Positions 30,550 through 39,256 of a DNA stretch of 64,000 bases are shown here, piece by piece. The position numbers and the translations under genes are program-made. This stretch comes from JABDQZ01 sp963801985 (GTDB lineage Bacteria; Pseudomonadota; Gammaproteobacteria; Chromatiales; Chromatiaceae): NCBI GenBank assembly GCA_963801985.1, contig CAWDGV010000007.1, positions 1 to 64,000 of the forward strand, written 5' to 3'. The notes under the pieces are model-generated. The model searched no databases, was not told where the DNA came from, and worked only from the letters and a program-made list of their open reading frames with translations. Within the stretch, counting starts at the first letter, position 1; the number at the start of each line of letters is the position of its first letter.

Positions 30550-31348
30550 GCTACCGCGCATTACAGTCGTTACGCCCAGCTTTAATCAGGCGGAGTTTCT
30601 TGAGAGAACTATTCTTTCTGTTCTTAATCAAAACTATCCAAATCTTGAATACATCATCATTGATGGTGGTTCAACGGACGGCAGTGTTGACATAATTCGT
30701 CAGTATGAAGACAAACTGGCATTTTGGGTCAGTGAACCCGATCGTGGACAAACTGATGCCATAAACAAAGGGTTACGCCGTGCAACTGGTAAATGGATAG
30801 CCTGGCAAAATTCAGATGATATCTATTACCCGGGTGTTTTCGAAGATTTGGCTACAGTCGTAGAGGATAATCCTCAAGTTGGTCTTGTCATCGGTGACAT
30901 GATGCTTATCGATGAAAATGACATTCAGTTGCGGGATATTCGTTACGTAACACCCAGCTATAAAGCTCTGCTGGCAGAGGGAATGCTACTGGCTAATCAG
31001 GCTGCTTTCTGGAAACGTGAAGTGCAGGAAAAAGTTGGTTTAATCAATGAGAGTTTACAATGCTCATTTGATTATGAATGGTTTCTCCGCCTTACTAATG
31101 AGACAGTTGGCTTGCATGTAAGCAAGGTGTGGGGGGCATTACGATTACACAGTGAAACCAAAACCAGCTTGCAAACCGACCTGTTTCAAAAGGAAAACCA
31201 AAAGATACTTGCTGGTCGTGAAATGTCTAGTTTACAGAAAATGCTGTATAAATTACGTCGCCTATTTTTGATGTTGGCTCAAGGTCGTCTTGGTTACATC
31301 ATTAGGGGGCTTTGGCGTCGTTCTCTTGGCCAGGGTGGAGCGACTTAA
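30542..31348 (+). CDS. GT2 family glycosyltransferase
   Basis: This 268-residue GT-A fold enzyme begins PRITVVTPSFNQAEFLERTI, then has YIIIDGGSTDGSVDII (nucleotide-sugar site), WVSEPDRGQTDAINKGLRRA and WQNSDDIYYPG (the acidic DxD-equivalent). WcaA- and WbbL-like enzymes share this layout. ATG 30542, overlapping the Wzy-like stop by 8 bases, is preferred over a GTG/TTG extension to 30503 that adds no family sequence. A C-terminal basic amphipathic helix suggests membrane attachment. Donor and linkage are unknown. Confidence 0.85.
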   Translation: MAKLPRITVVTPSFNQAEFLERTILSVLNQNYPNLEYIIIDGGSTDGSVDIIRQYEDKLAFWVSEPDRGQTDAINKGLRRATGKWIAWQNSDDIYYPGVFEDLATVVEDNPQVGLVIGDMMLIDENDIQLRDIRYVTPSYKALLAEGMLLANQAAFWKREVQEKVGLINESLQCSFDYEWFLRLTNETVGLHVSKVWGALRLHSETKTSLQTDLFQKENQKILAGREMSSLQKMLYKLRRLFLMLAQGRLGYIIRGLWRRSLGQGGAT

Positions 31349-31350
31349 TA

Positions 31351-33189
31351 ATGTGCGGCATTCTCGGTTGGCTTGGTACTCAAAATTCAGAAGATCTTGA
31401 ACGATTTAATTCAGCTCTGGACCTGTTGGCTCATCGTGGCCCTGATGACAGCGGGATTTTTGAAAGTCCGGGTATTTTGCTGGGCCATAGACGCCTTTCA
31501 ATTCTTGACCTTACCTCTTCTGGTCATCAACCGATGGTGGACAATAACACGGGTTCAGTTATTGTTTTCAATGGTGAAATCTACAATCATGTTGAACTGC
31601 GAAAGCAGTTAGAAAACGTCGGTCACCAGTTTATTGGTTACTCCGATACGGAAGTTTTGCTTCATGCGCTTATTGAATGGGGAGAGGATGCGCTTCCACG
31701 ACTCAACGGCATGTGGGCTTTTGGTTTTTGGCAGCCTGCAAAGAAGACTCTATTACTAGCGCGAGACCGCTTTGGTGTAAAACCGCTTTACTATCGTGAT
31801 GGTAAAAGCGGTTTTGCATTTTCTTCAGAACCCAAGGCACTATTATCCTTGTTTAAAGAGCATCGCAGCGTTTCTACTCTGACATTACTTGATTTTCTTG
31901 GTAATAATCTTCTTTACACTAGAGGAGAATCGTTTTACCAGGGAATAAAAGTATTACCCCCCGCACATTTTGCAAAATATGATGCAGATAAGCGATCAAT
32001 GACGGTTTTCCGCTATTGGGATTATCCGGAAAATATTGACGAAAATCTGAGTGCTGAAAATGCATCTGATGAATTCGATGAGTTATTTAGCGACTCAGTT
32101 CGCCTTCGTTTGCGAAGTGATGTTCCTGTTGGGTTAACGCTCAGCGGCGGTCTCGATTCAACTGGTGTACTTGCTGCAAGTGGTCTTCATAAATCAGAAC
32201 CTCTAACCTGTTTTACGTCGGTTTATGACGATGATATGGGGGAATTGCCCTGGGCGAAACTCGCAAGTGAATCTGCGCAGGCCCCTTTGGTTGCTGTAAC
32301 TGCTGCAAAAGGAGACTGGCTGGATACGTTGCGTAAAATTTCCTGGCATATGGATGGTCCCGGTTATTCACCAGCGGTTTATCCTCTCTGGCATCTTATG
32401 AAACGAGCTCGTGCTGAAGGGATACCTGTGTTATTGGAGGGGCAGGGTGCGGATGAAGCTCTCGGAGGATACCCTCAATATGCTGTTCTTGAATTACTGG
32501 GGTATATTAGAGGGCAGGCTGGGCAAAATAGAACAGTTAAAGGTCTTGGTCAGCGGTTGCAGGCTTTAAACCGTACTTTCTCGTTTAGATGGACTTTGGC
32601 ATGGATTGCCAGAGAGCTATCGCCAACGCTACTGAACTGGCATCGGCGCCGGGTGGGTTTTCATTCTTTATTGCGCAATGATGTGGATATACCACCATCA
32701 CCTGGGCATGGGAAACTTTTGGCTAATCCGCTACGGCGCCGTCTGTTAGAAGATCATTCTGTTTCTATCCTGCCTGGGCTTTTACATTATGGAGATGCCA
32801 TCAGTATGGCGCATGGTGTTGAGGCCCGTAATCCATTTCTGGATTTCAGGCTTGTTGAGTGGATGTTCAGGCTTCCTACGAAAACATTATTTAATCAAAA
32901 TGAAACCAAATGGGTTCTGCGTGAATTTTTACGTGCACATGGACAAAAGTCGATTGGTGACCGTCCGGACAAAAAGGGATACCCAACACCTGTGGGAAAG
33001 TGGCTGGCATCTGAACAGGGTAGTGAAGTGGAGCAATTGTTACTTGATAAGGATAACTTGCTGCATGAGTGGTGTGAGCCAGACAAAATTCGTCGCCTGA
33101 TTGAACAGAACCGGCAGGGTACTATTGCTGCTGAACACCATCTTTACAAGCTGATTTCTACCAGTGTCTGGTTAAATGAGTGTTTATAA
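31351..33189 (+). CDS. asnB: Asparagine synthase (glutamine-hydrolysing) of a glycan cluster
   Basis: This 612-residue two-domain enzyme has an N-terminal class II glutaminase with nucleophile Cys2 (M-C-GILGWLG, start ATG 31351) and HRGPDDSG. The C-terminal synthetase domain has the PP-loop LSGGLDSTGVLA, LLEGQGADEALGGYPQY and GVEARNPFLDFRLVEW. Copies inside O-antigen and exopolysaccharide clusters (WbpS-like) are thought to amidate uronic acids in the glycan rather than make free asparagine. The UDP-sugar dehydrogenase at 21520 would supply a uronic acid for that. The gene is 2 bases from the upstream glycosyltransferase. Confidence 0.88.
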   Translation: MCGILGWLGTQNSEDLERFNSALDLLAHRGPDDSGIFESPGILLGHRRLSILDLTSSGHQPMVDNNTGSVIVFNGEIYNHVELRKQLENVGHQFIGYSDTEVLLHALIEWGEDALPRLNGMWAFGFWQPAKKTLLLARDRFGVKPLYYRDGKSGFAFSSEPKALLSLFKEHRSVSTLTLLDFLGNNLLYTRGESFYQGIKVLPPAHFAKYDADKRSMTVFRYWDYPENIDENLSAENASDEFDELFSDSVRLRLRSDVPVGLTLSGGLDSTGVLAASGLHKSEPLTCFTSVYDDDMGELPWAKLASESAQAPLVAVTAAKGDWLDTLRKISWHMDGPGYSPAVYPLWHLMKRARAEGIPVLLEGQGADEALGGYPQYAVLELLGYIRGQAGQNRTVKGLGQRLQALNRTFSFRWTLAWIARELSPTLLNWHRRRVGFHSLLRNDVDIPPSPGHGKLLANPLRRRLLEDHSVSILPGLLHYGDAISMAHGVEARNPFLDFRLVEWMFRLPTKTLFNQNETKWVLREFLRAHGQKSIGDRPDKKGYPTPVGKWLASEQGSEVEQLLLDKDNLLHEWCEPDKIRRLIEQNRQGTIAAEHHLYKLISTSVWLNECL

Positions 33190-33201
33190 AAAGAGATAAC
33201 T

Positions 33202-34128
33202 TTGAGTAACTTAGCTCCAATTCTGATTTTTGCCTATCGTAGGCCAGAGCATTTGCGCAAGACGATATCAAGTTTGATGCGTTGCGAAGGTTTTCTCCAA
33301 AGCCCGGTGATAATTTATGCTGATGGTGCTAAAAACCAGGGAGAAATTCCATCGGTAATGGCAACTCGTGAAGTCGCCGAAAACCTGTTGGGTGATCGTG
33401 CTGAATACCATTTTAGTGATATAAATCTTGGTCTTTCTCAATCCATTATCACGGGTGTAACCGATATAGTTAATCGGTATGGTCGGGTAATCGTACTGGA
33501 AGATGACCTTGAGTTAAGCCCAGCTTTTCTTAACTATATGAATCAGGCTCTTGATCAGTACGCTGATGATGAAAACATATTTCAAATTTCAGGTTATATG
33601 TTTGAAGTTGAAGCTTTAACGAATATGAGCTCGGCTTTTTTTCTTCCCTTAACAGTTTCATGGGGCTGGGCAACCTGGAAAAGTGCATGGGATAGGTTTG
33701 ATTCCAAGGCCGTGGGTTGGGAGGAGTTGCTTTCCAGTAATGAAATGCGTCAACGATTTAACCTGGATGGCGCTTATGATTACACCACTATGCTTTCAAA
33801 CCAGATGGCTGGTAATAGTGATTCCTGGGCAATTCGCTGGTACTGGTCAGTCTTCAAAAAAAATGGCTTGGCATTATTTCCTCCGGTTTCATTAGTCCGA
33901 AATACGGGCTTTGATGGCTCTGGAACACATGGCAAGGGAGTGTTTCGGAAGTTTTCTGGAGCGAACCGATCACTGCCTTCACCGATAATACATCTTCCTG
34001 AAAAGGCTGAAGTGAATAAGGTATTATTCAAACAGGTTAAAAAAGCTCTGTGGCTGCAAAATGGCGGTTGGATATCATCAGTGGTGGACTTTTTTCGTCC
34101 TCTGCTTAAGGGTAAAAGAAAACGTTAG
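33202..34128 (+). CDS. GT-A glycosyltransferase (GNT-I-like)
   Basis: This 308-residue protein has APILIFAYRRPEHLRKTI at the start, VIIYADGAKN, INLGLSQSIITGV, a clear acidic donor motif VIVLEDDLELSPAFLNYM, and SWGWATWKSAWDRFD. This set resembles bacterial relatives of N-acetylglucosaminyltransferase I (GT13-like) found in capsule loci and often annotated as sugar transferases. Start is TTG 33202 with GAGATAAC upstream; no closer ATG keeps the first beta strand. Intact. Donor sugar unknown. Confidence 0.7.
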   Translation: MSNLAPILIFAYRRPEHLRKTISSLMRCEGFLQSPVIIYADGAKNQGEIPSVMATREVAENLLGDRAEYHFSDINLGLSQSIITGVTDIVNRYGRVIVLEDDLELSPAFLNYMNQALDQYADDENIFQISGYMFEVEALTNMSSAFFLPLTVSWGWATWKSAWDRFDSKAVGWEELLSSNEMRQRFNLDGAYDYTTMLSNQMAGNSDSWAIRWYWSVFKKNGLALFPPVSLVRNTGFDGSGTHGKGVFRKFSGANRSLPSPIIHLPEKAEVNKVLFKQVKKALWLQNGGWISSVVDFFRPLLKGKRKR

Positions 34129-34144
34129 GGAAGGTTAATGTTGT

Positions 34145-34975
34145 ATGTTGTTTGAAATAAAGGAATTTGTGGATCAGCTCTTCACGCCTCTATATTTAGT
34201 GCGCGGCCGAAGACCCTGGACTCCCGGTTATTACACGGCGAAGAAAAAAGTAATATCTGATGCAATTGATGAGGGACTCCCTAAGCGTGAATCCGGTTTT
34301 CCTGCGGGATACGGAAGATATGTTGATGAACGTTCTGTCGAATACCCCTGGTTGTTTTCGCAATTGAACGAAATAAAAGGGAAAATGCTTGATGCCGGTT
34401 CGGCACTCAACCATCGATTCCTGATAGATCGATTGCCATTAAATGACTTAAGTTTAACTATAATGACTCTTGCCCCTGAAAAGCGCTGTTTCTGGAAAAA
34501 ATCCATTAGTTATATGTTTGGTGACCTTAGGGATACGTCTTTTGCTGATGATACGTTTGATGTAATTGCAAGTATCTCAACTATTGAACATATTGGGCTT
34601 GATAATACCTTGCTATATACCGGCGATATGGCTAAGAAAGAAACGGATGCATTGGGTTTTATCCCGGCGGTTACTGAATTTAGACGTATTATCAAGCCAG
34701 GTGGTATGTGCCTGATTACAGTGCCTTTCGGAAAAGCCGGTGTTCATGGATGGTATCAAGTCTTTGATTATGACCTGGTAACGAAGGTTATTGAGGCATT
34801 TCAACCATCGCAGCATTCATTAGAATTTTTTGGATACGATACTACAGGATGGCATCGAAGTGAGCACACCGAGATTGCTGATGCTGAATTTTTTGATGTG
34901 CATGAAGGTAAGTCATTTGCCCCGGACTTTGCTGCCGGTGCTCGTGGTGTAGCATGTATAAGATTAATCGCCTGA
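34145..34975 (+). CDS. Class I SAM-dependent methyltransferase
   Basis: This 276-residue protein has a SAM motif I-like KMLDAGSALNHRFLI near residues 79-93, FDVIASISTIEHIG (post-motif with acidic/His residues) and RIIKPGGMCLITVPFG (motif III region), as in Methyltransf_11. It probably modifies a sugar of the glycan. It is followed by a hexapeptide acyltransferase that overlaps its end by 22 bases, so the two may act on the same residue. Start ATG 34145. Specificity unknown. Confidence 0.7.
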   Translation: MLFEIKEFVDQLFTPLYLVRGRRPWTPGYYTAKKKVISDAIDEGLPKRESGFPAGYGRYVDERSVEYPWLFSQLNEIKGKMLDAGSALNHRFLIDRLPLNDLSLTIMTLAPEKRCFWKKSISYMFGDLRDTSFADDTFDVIASISTIEHIGLDNTLLYTGDMAKKETDALGFIPAVTEFRRIIKPGGMCLITVPFGKAGVHGWYQVFDYDLVTKVIEAFQPSQHSLEFFGYDTTGWHRSEHTEIADAEFFDVHEGKSFAPDFAAGARGVACIRLIA

Positions 34976-35556
34976 ATATTGATTATTGGCTGAAAAGTCT
35001 GACTGGTAGAGCTACCTGTCTCCTTGGAACCGATACCAGGCTGACACCTTCGGCTAGAATTCACAATATCCGGGGAGATAACCATTTTATTAAAATTGGC
35101 AACCATTCCTTTGTGGCGGGGGAATTACTTGTTTTTGCTCACGGCGGAAATATTTCGATTGGTAACTGGTGCTACGTTGGAGAAGGTGTCCGAATCTGGT
35201 CTTCTGAAAGTATCAAAATTGGTGATCGGGTATTGATATCGCACAATGTAAACATTTTTGACTCTTTGACTCATCCACTGAATGCGCAATTGCGTCATTC
35301 TCAGTTCAGAGAAATTATGCAGAAAGGTCATCCTCAGGCTATTGATTTAGATGAGAAACCTGTTGTATTAGAGAATGATGTCTGGATTGGAGCAAATGCC
35401 AGTCTGTTACGTGGTGTCACCATAGGTGAAGGAGCAGTCATTGGAGCTGGTTCGATAGTTACGCATGATGTCCCGCCATATACAATTTTTGCGGGCAATC
35501 CCGCTCATTTTATTCGCAATATAGCCAGAGAAGAAAAGAATGAATCTGGAGCATAA
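34954..35556 (+). CDS. Left-handed beta-helix (hexapeptide) O-acetyltransferase
   Basis: This 200-residue protein is built of hexapeptide repeats through much of its length (IRGDNHFIKIGNHSFVAGE, ISIGNWCYVGEGVRIWS, then VWIGANASLLRGVTIGEG and AVIGAGSIVTHDVP). The late GNPAHFIRN is typical of WcaF/CatB/maltose acetyltransferase-like enzymes. The catalytic histidine is probably the one in LISHNVNIFDSLTH. It would acetylate a sugar hydroxyl using acetyl-CoA. It overlaps genes on both sides (22 and 17 bases). Confidence 0.8.
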   Translation: MYKINRLNIDYWLKSLTGRATCLLGTDTRLTPSARIHNIRGDNHFIKIGNHSFVAGELLVFAHGGNISIGNWCYVGEGVRIWSSESIKIGDRVLISHNVNIFDSLTHPLNAQLRHSQFREIMQKGHPQAIDLDEKPVVLENDVWIGANASLLRGVTIGEGAVIGAGSIVTHDVPPYTIFAGNPAHFIRNIAREEKNESGA

Positions 35557-36397
35557 CTTTTCCAGCTGGGAAGATGCTGTTAGCTGGTTAAGATCACAAC
35601 CGGATCAATCACAATTAATAGCAGATTGTTATTATGATGATCCCCTGATTGAAGCTGCAGAGCGCTATTGGAAGAGCCCTGAGTGGCAGGATGTGCGATC
35701 CATCCTGGCAGGATGCACCGGTAACGCATTGGATATTGGAGCCGGACGCGGGATTGCCAGTTATGCACTCGCAAAAGATGGCTATAACGTATCTGCTTTA
35801 GAACCTGATCCAAGTAAGATAGTTGGCGCAGAGGCTATCCGTTCACTCGCCAAAGAGGCTGATTTACCTATCACTGTAAAAGAAGAATTTTCAGAAAAAT
35901 TGCCTTTCGATGATGACTGTTTTGACCTGGTTTTCGCCAGGGCGGTATTGCATCATTCACAAAATCTTGAGCAGGCATGTCGGGAGTTTTTCAGAGTGCT
36001 TAAACCGGGTGGAAAGCTCGTTGCAATTCGTGAACATGTTATTTCCAAAAGAGCAGACTTACCCGTTTTTCTGGAACAACATCCTTTGCACAATCTTTAT
36101 GGTGGAGAAAATGCCTATCTGCTGGATGAGTATGTTTCTGCCATAGAAAATGCCGGTTTTTCTCAACTTGAAGTCATTTCTCCCTGGAGAAGCCCGATAA
36201 ATTATGCCCCGTATAGCCTGGAATCGTTGAAACATGAATTAGCTCGACGTGCTGGCCAAAAACTTTTTGGATCGGAAAATTTAATTCATATGCTGCTGGG
36301 TTTGCCGGGTATATGGACGCTCATTCGGTGGATTCTGGAAAAAGCCGATAATCGTCCTGGCAGGCTTTATTCATTTGTTGCTGTGAGGGGGAACTAA
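35540..36397 (+). CDS. Class I SAM-dependent methyltransferase (Methyltransf_11)
   Basis: This 285-residue protein has the complete motif I ALDIGAGRGIASYALA near residues 64-79, LEPDPSKIVG (acidic residue binding SAM ribose), LPFDDDCFDLVFARAVLHH and REFFRVLKPGGKLVAIREH. It is a standard small-molecule methyltransferase and, in this context, probably a sugar O-methyltransferase. It starts inside the acyltransferase gene and ends on the A of the next ATG (TAATGA overlap), so translational coupling is likely. Confidence 0.78.
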   Translation: MNLEHNFSSWEDAVSWLRSQPDQSQLIADCYYDDPLIEAAERYWKSPEWQDVRSILAGCTGNALDIGAGRGIASYALAKDGYNVSALEPDPSKIVGAEAIRSLAKEADLPITVKEEFSEKLPFDDDCFDLVFARAVLHHSQNLEQACREFFRVLKPGGKLVAIREHVISKRADLPVFLEQHPLHNLYGGENAYLLDEYVSAIENAGFSQLEVISPWRSPINYAPYSLESLKHELARRAGQKLFGSENLIHMLLGLPGIWTLIRWILEKADNRPGRLYSFVAVRGN

Positions 36398-37335
36398 TGA
36401 CATCGGTATGGATTACTGGTGCTTACGGCTTTATCGGGCGTTACCTTGCAAGATACTTGAACGAAAAAGATTGTAAGGTTTCAGGAATTGGCCATGGTGC
36501 CTGGCCTGAGGCTGCGCAGTGGGGATTGTCTTTCTGGCTGAATGGCGAGATCTCGGCCAGTAACCTCGGGCATATGCGGCAGTCACTCGGCCTTCCTGAG
36601 GTTGTCTTTCATTTGGCAGGTGGATCATCCGTAGGGGCGGCGATCGAGCATCCCTTCGAGGACTTCATCCGCACTGTTGACTCCACCGCAGAGTTGCTGG
36701 AATGGCTGAGACAGCATTCTCCAGATACAAAACTTGTGTCGATATCAAGTGCTGCGGTTTATGGCTCTGATCACTCGGGCCCTATTTTGGAAACTGCTGC
36801 AACTTCACCATTTTCACCTTATGGCAGCCATAAGTTTATGATGGAGGAACTTTGCCGCTCCTATGCGAAAAACTATGGTTTGAATGTAGTCTTGCCGCGT
36901 TTATTTTCAGTCTACGGTACTGGTTTAAAAAAACAGCTGCTCTGGGATCTTTGTAACAAACTGTCTTCGAATCAGTTCATTGAGCTTGGCGGGACGGGTA
37001 ATGAATTACGTGACTGGATCGAAGTGCGTGACGTTGTTCGAGGTCTCGAGAAACTTGTGCCGCTTGCAAGTGAAAAAGCAGGCGTGATCAATCTTGCTTC
37101 AGGAACAGCGACATCGGTTCGGGATATAGCTACCATGGTTTCTGAGGCCTGGGATCAAAAAGCCCCTAAAACGCGTGAAGTGAGCTTTTCTGGTATTTCC
37201 CGACCGGGAGACCCTTTCAGCCTGGTTGCCAATGTTGATCAGATGCATGCACTGGATATTGAAAACAGGATTTCGCTAGCCCAAGGGGTATCAGACTATG
37301 TTAACTGGTTTCACGAGCAGGCCAAACAAGCATGA
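36397..37335 (+). CDS. NAD-dependent epimerase/dehydratase (extended SDR)
   Basis: This 312-residue SDR has VWITGAYGFIGRYLARYL at residues 4-21, FHLAGGSSVGAAIEHP, VSISSAAVYGSD and catalytic Tyr and Lys in YGSHK. RLFSVYGTGLKKQLLWD and LGGTGNELRDWIEVRDV are also typical. It is most similar in layout to UDP-glucose 4-epimerase and GDP-6-deoxy-lyxo-hexulose reductase relatives (RMD-like). Given gmd upstream, a GDP-4-keto-6-deoxymannose reductase is one option, but this is a guess. It overlaps the next gene by 4 bases. Confidence 0.75.
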   Translation: MTSVWITGAYGFIGRYLARYLNEKDCKVSGIGHGAWPEAAQWGLSFWLNGEISASNLGHMRQSLGLPEVVFHLAGGSSVGAAIEHPFEDFIRTVDSTAELLEWLRQHSPDTKLVSISSAAVYGSDHSGPILETAATSPFSPYGSHKFMMEELCRSYAKNYGLNVVLPRLFSVYGTGLKKQLLWDLCNKLSSNQFIELGGTGNELRDWIEVRDVVRGLEKLVPLASEKAGVINLASGTATSVRDIATMVSEAWDQKAPKTREVSFSGISRPGDPFSLVANVDQMHALDIENRISLAQGVSDYVNWFHEQAKQA

Positions 37336-38507
37336 TAAGAGTGGCATTTACATTGATTGGTGGCAGTAACTGGACTGGAGGTCATAATTACTTAAAAAAC
37401 CTGCTGACCATTCTTGCTCAGTATCAGAAAGATAAGATCATCCCCGTTTTATTTATTGGGAGTGACTCTCATGATGAATACTTATCTGCCTTTTCCAGGA
37501 TTCCGGGTATTGAAATCGTTGAAACTGACATACTCAATGCATCGCGTCGTGCTTTCATATTGTTGAGCGCTATTTTATTAGGAAGGTATGCACCTATTCA
37601 GAAGCTGTTTCATGCAAACCGTATTAACGTTGTTTTTGAATCAGCGCAATTTTTTGGTTGGCGTCTGGGTATACCCGCAATAGCCTGGATTCCTGACTTT
37701 CAGCATAAAAAGTTACCTCATCTTTTTTCAAAAACCGCTTTACTGAAGCGGGAGGTCGGTTTCAGGGCCCAGGTGATGAGCAAGAGAGCCATTATGCTAA
37801 GTAGCGACGATGCTCGTCGTGACTGTGAAAGTTATTACCCGTCCACCAGGGAGCGATGCTACACAGTACATTTTTCGATACCTCCTGTTCCAGAAGACTC
37901 GCATCAATCTCCCCGTGAAATTGCTGATATTTATGAATTGCCGGAATCCTTTTTTTACATGCCAAACCAGTTCTGGCGCCACAAGAATCATGAACTGGTA
38001 CTTGAGGCCCTGGTTATCTTGAAACAACGTGGAAAAAATGTTGTTGTTGCGGCTTCAGGAAAACAGAATGATCCACGATCACCTGAATATTTCCCTGCGT
38101 TAAAAGCCAAACTCGAACGTGCGGGACTAAAAGATTCATTTAGACTGCTGGGCATGGTGCCTTATCCGCATTTGGCGTTACTTATGCGCGCCAGTAGTGC
38201 TCTGCTTAATCCATCCCTGTTTGAGGGATGGAGTACGACTGTAGAAGAGGCACGCTCAATGGGGGTGCCAATGATTTTGTCAGATTTGGATGTGCATAAA
38301 GAACAAATGGGTGACGATGCAATCTATTTTGATCGTTATTCCGCACAATCTCTGGCGGATACACTGGCTGAATTTAATCCTGTGACACAATCTGAGCGCG
38401 AAAAAATGCAGGAAGAGGCAAGGGGTTCTGTCATTACCCGGGTTAAGCAATTCGCTCAAAATTTTGCCGATCTTGCTGAAGCCTGCCAAACAGTTTCCAG
38501 GCAGTAA
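37332..38507 (+). CDS. GT4 family glycosyltransferase
   Basis: This 391-residue GT-B protein has an N-terminal acceptor domain (MIRVAFTLIGGSNWTGGHNY) and a C-terminal GT4 donor domain with FFYMPNQFWRHKNHELVLEA, FRLLGMVPYPHLALLMRASS, and the EX7E-type segment NPSLFEGWSTTVEEARSMG. GT4 enzymes are retaining transferases using UDP- or GDP-sugars. A GDP-fucose or GDP-mannose donor would fit gmd/fcl in the same cluster but is not shown. ATGA-type overlaps with both neighbours point to one operon. Confidence 0.85.
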   Translation: MIRVAFTLIGGSNWTGGHNYLKNLLTILAQYQKDKIIPVLFIGSDSHDEYLSAFSRIPGIEIVETDILNASRRAFILLSAILLGRYAPIQKLFHANRINVVFESAQFFGWRLGIPAIAWIPDFQHKKLPHLFSKTALLKREVGFRAQVMSKRAIMLSSDDARRDCESYYPSTRERCYTVHFSIPPVPEDSHQSPREIADIYELPESFFYMPNQFWRHKNHELVLEALVILKQRGKNVVVAASGKQNDPRSPEYFPALKAKLERAGLKDSFRLLGMVPYPHLALLMRASSALLNPSLFEGWSTTVEEARSMGVPMILSDLDVHKEQMGDDAIYFDRYSAQSLADTLAEFNPVTQSEREKMQEEARGSVITRVKQFAQNFADLAEACQTVSRQ

Positions 38508-39256
38508 TGAAAATCAGTGTCATCACCGCGGTTTTTAATCGACAGCAAACGATAGGTCGCGCTATTCAAAGTGTGCAGGAGCAATCCTATGACGATATAG
38601 AGCATGTGATCATTGACGGGGCATCGACAGATGGGACATTGAAAGTCATTGAAAAAAACCGTGCTGAAAATACCATGATTATCAGTGAAGCCGATAATGG
38701 TATATACGATGCAATCAATAAGGGAATAAGACTTTCATCCGGAGATGTTATTGGTTTAATGCATTCGGATGATGTTTATGTCAGCGAATCTGTATTGTCA
38801 AAAGTAGCAAAAGTATTCTCAGACCCATTAGTTGATGCTGTCTATGGTGATGTGGTTTTTTTTCGTGAAAATGAACCTGAGAAGCATGTCAGGCGCTATA
38901 GTTCAAAAAGGTTTTCTCCCGCAATGCTTGCCTGGGGTTTGATGCCCGCACATACGTCATTATTTATCCGCAAAAGAGTATTTGATCGGTTTGGACTTTA
39001 TAAAACCGATTACAAAATTGCTGCTGATTTTGAATTTGTCGCTCGTATTTTTAGCAATGGAAAACTGAATGCTGTTTACTTACCCGAGGTCTTGGTGCGC
39101 ATGGCCATTGGTGGTGTAAGTACAGGTGGTCTGAAGAATACATTGCGCTTGAACCAGGAAGTGCTTAGAGCCTGTCGGGAAAATAAAATCAGGACAAACA
39201 TGCTGAAGATCCTTTCGAAATATCCATGGAAGATCATGGAGTATTTAATGCCATGA
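38507..39256 (+). CDS. GT2 family glycosyltransferase (WcaA-like)
   Basis: This 249-residue GT-A enzyme starts MKISVITAVFNRQQTIGRAI, followed by HVIIDGASTDGTLKVI, ISEADNGIYDAINKGI and LMHSDDVYVSE, the standard GT2 donor-site motifs including the paired acidic residues. LMPAHTSLFIRKRVFDRFG resembles the acceptor-side motif of colanic acid WcaA/WcaE-like transferases. Its first base is the last base of the preceding stop codon and its last codons overlap the next ATG. Confidence 0.87.
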   Translation: MKISVITAVFNRQQTIGRAIQSVQEQSYDDIEHVIIDGASTDGTLKVIEKNRAENTMIISEADNGIYDAINKGIRLSSGDVIGLMHSDDVYVSESVLSKVAKVFSDPLVDAVYGDVVFFRENEPEKHVRRYSSKRFSPAMLAWGLMPAHTSLFIRKRVFDRFGLYKTDYKIAADFEFVARIFSNGKLNAVYLPEVLVRMAIGGVSTGGLKNTLRLNQEVLRACRENKIRTNMLKILSKYPWKIMEYLMP

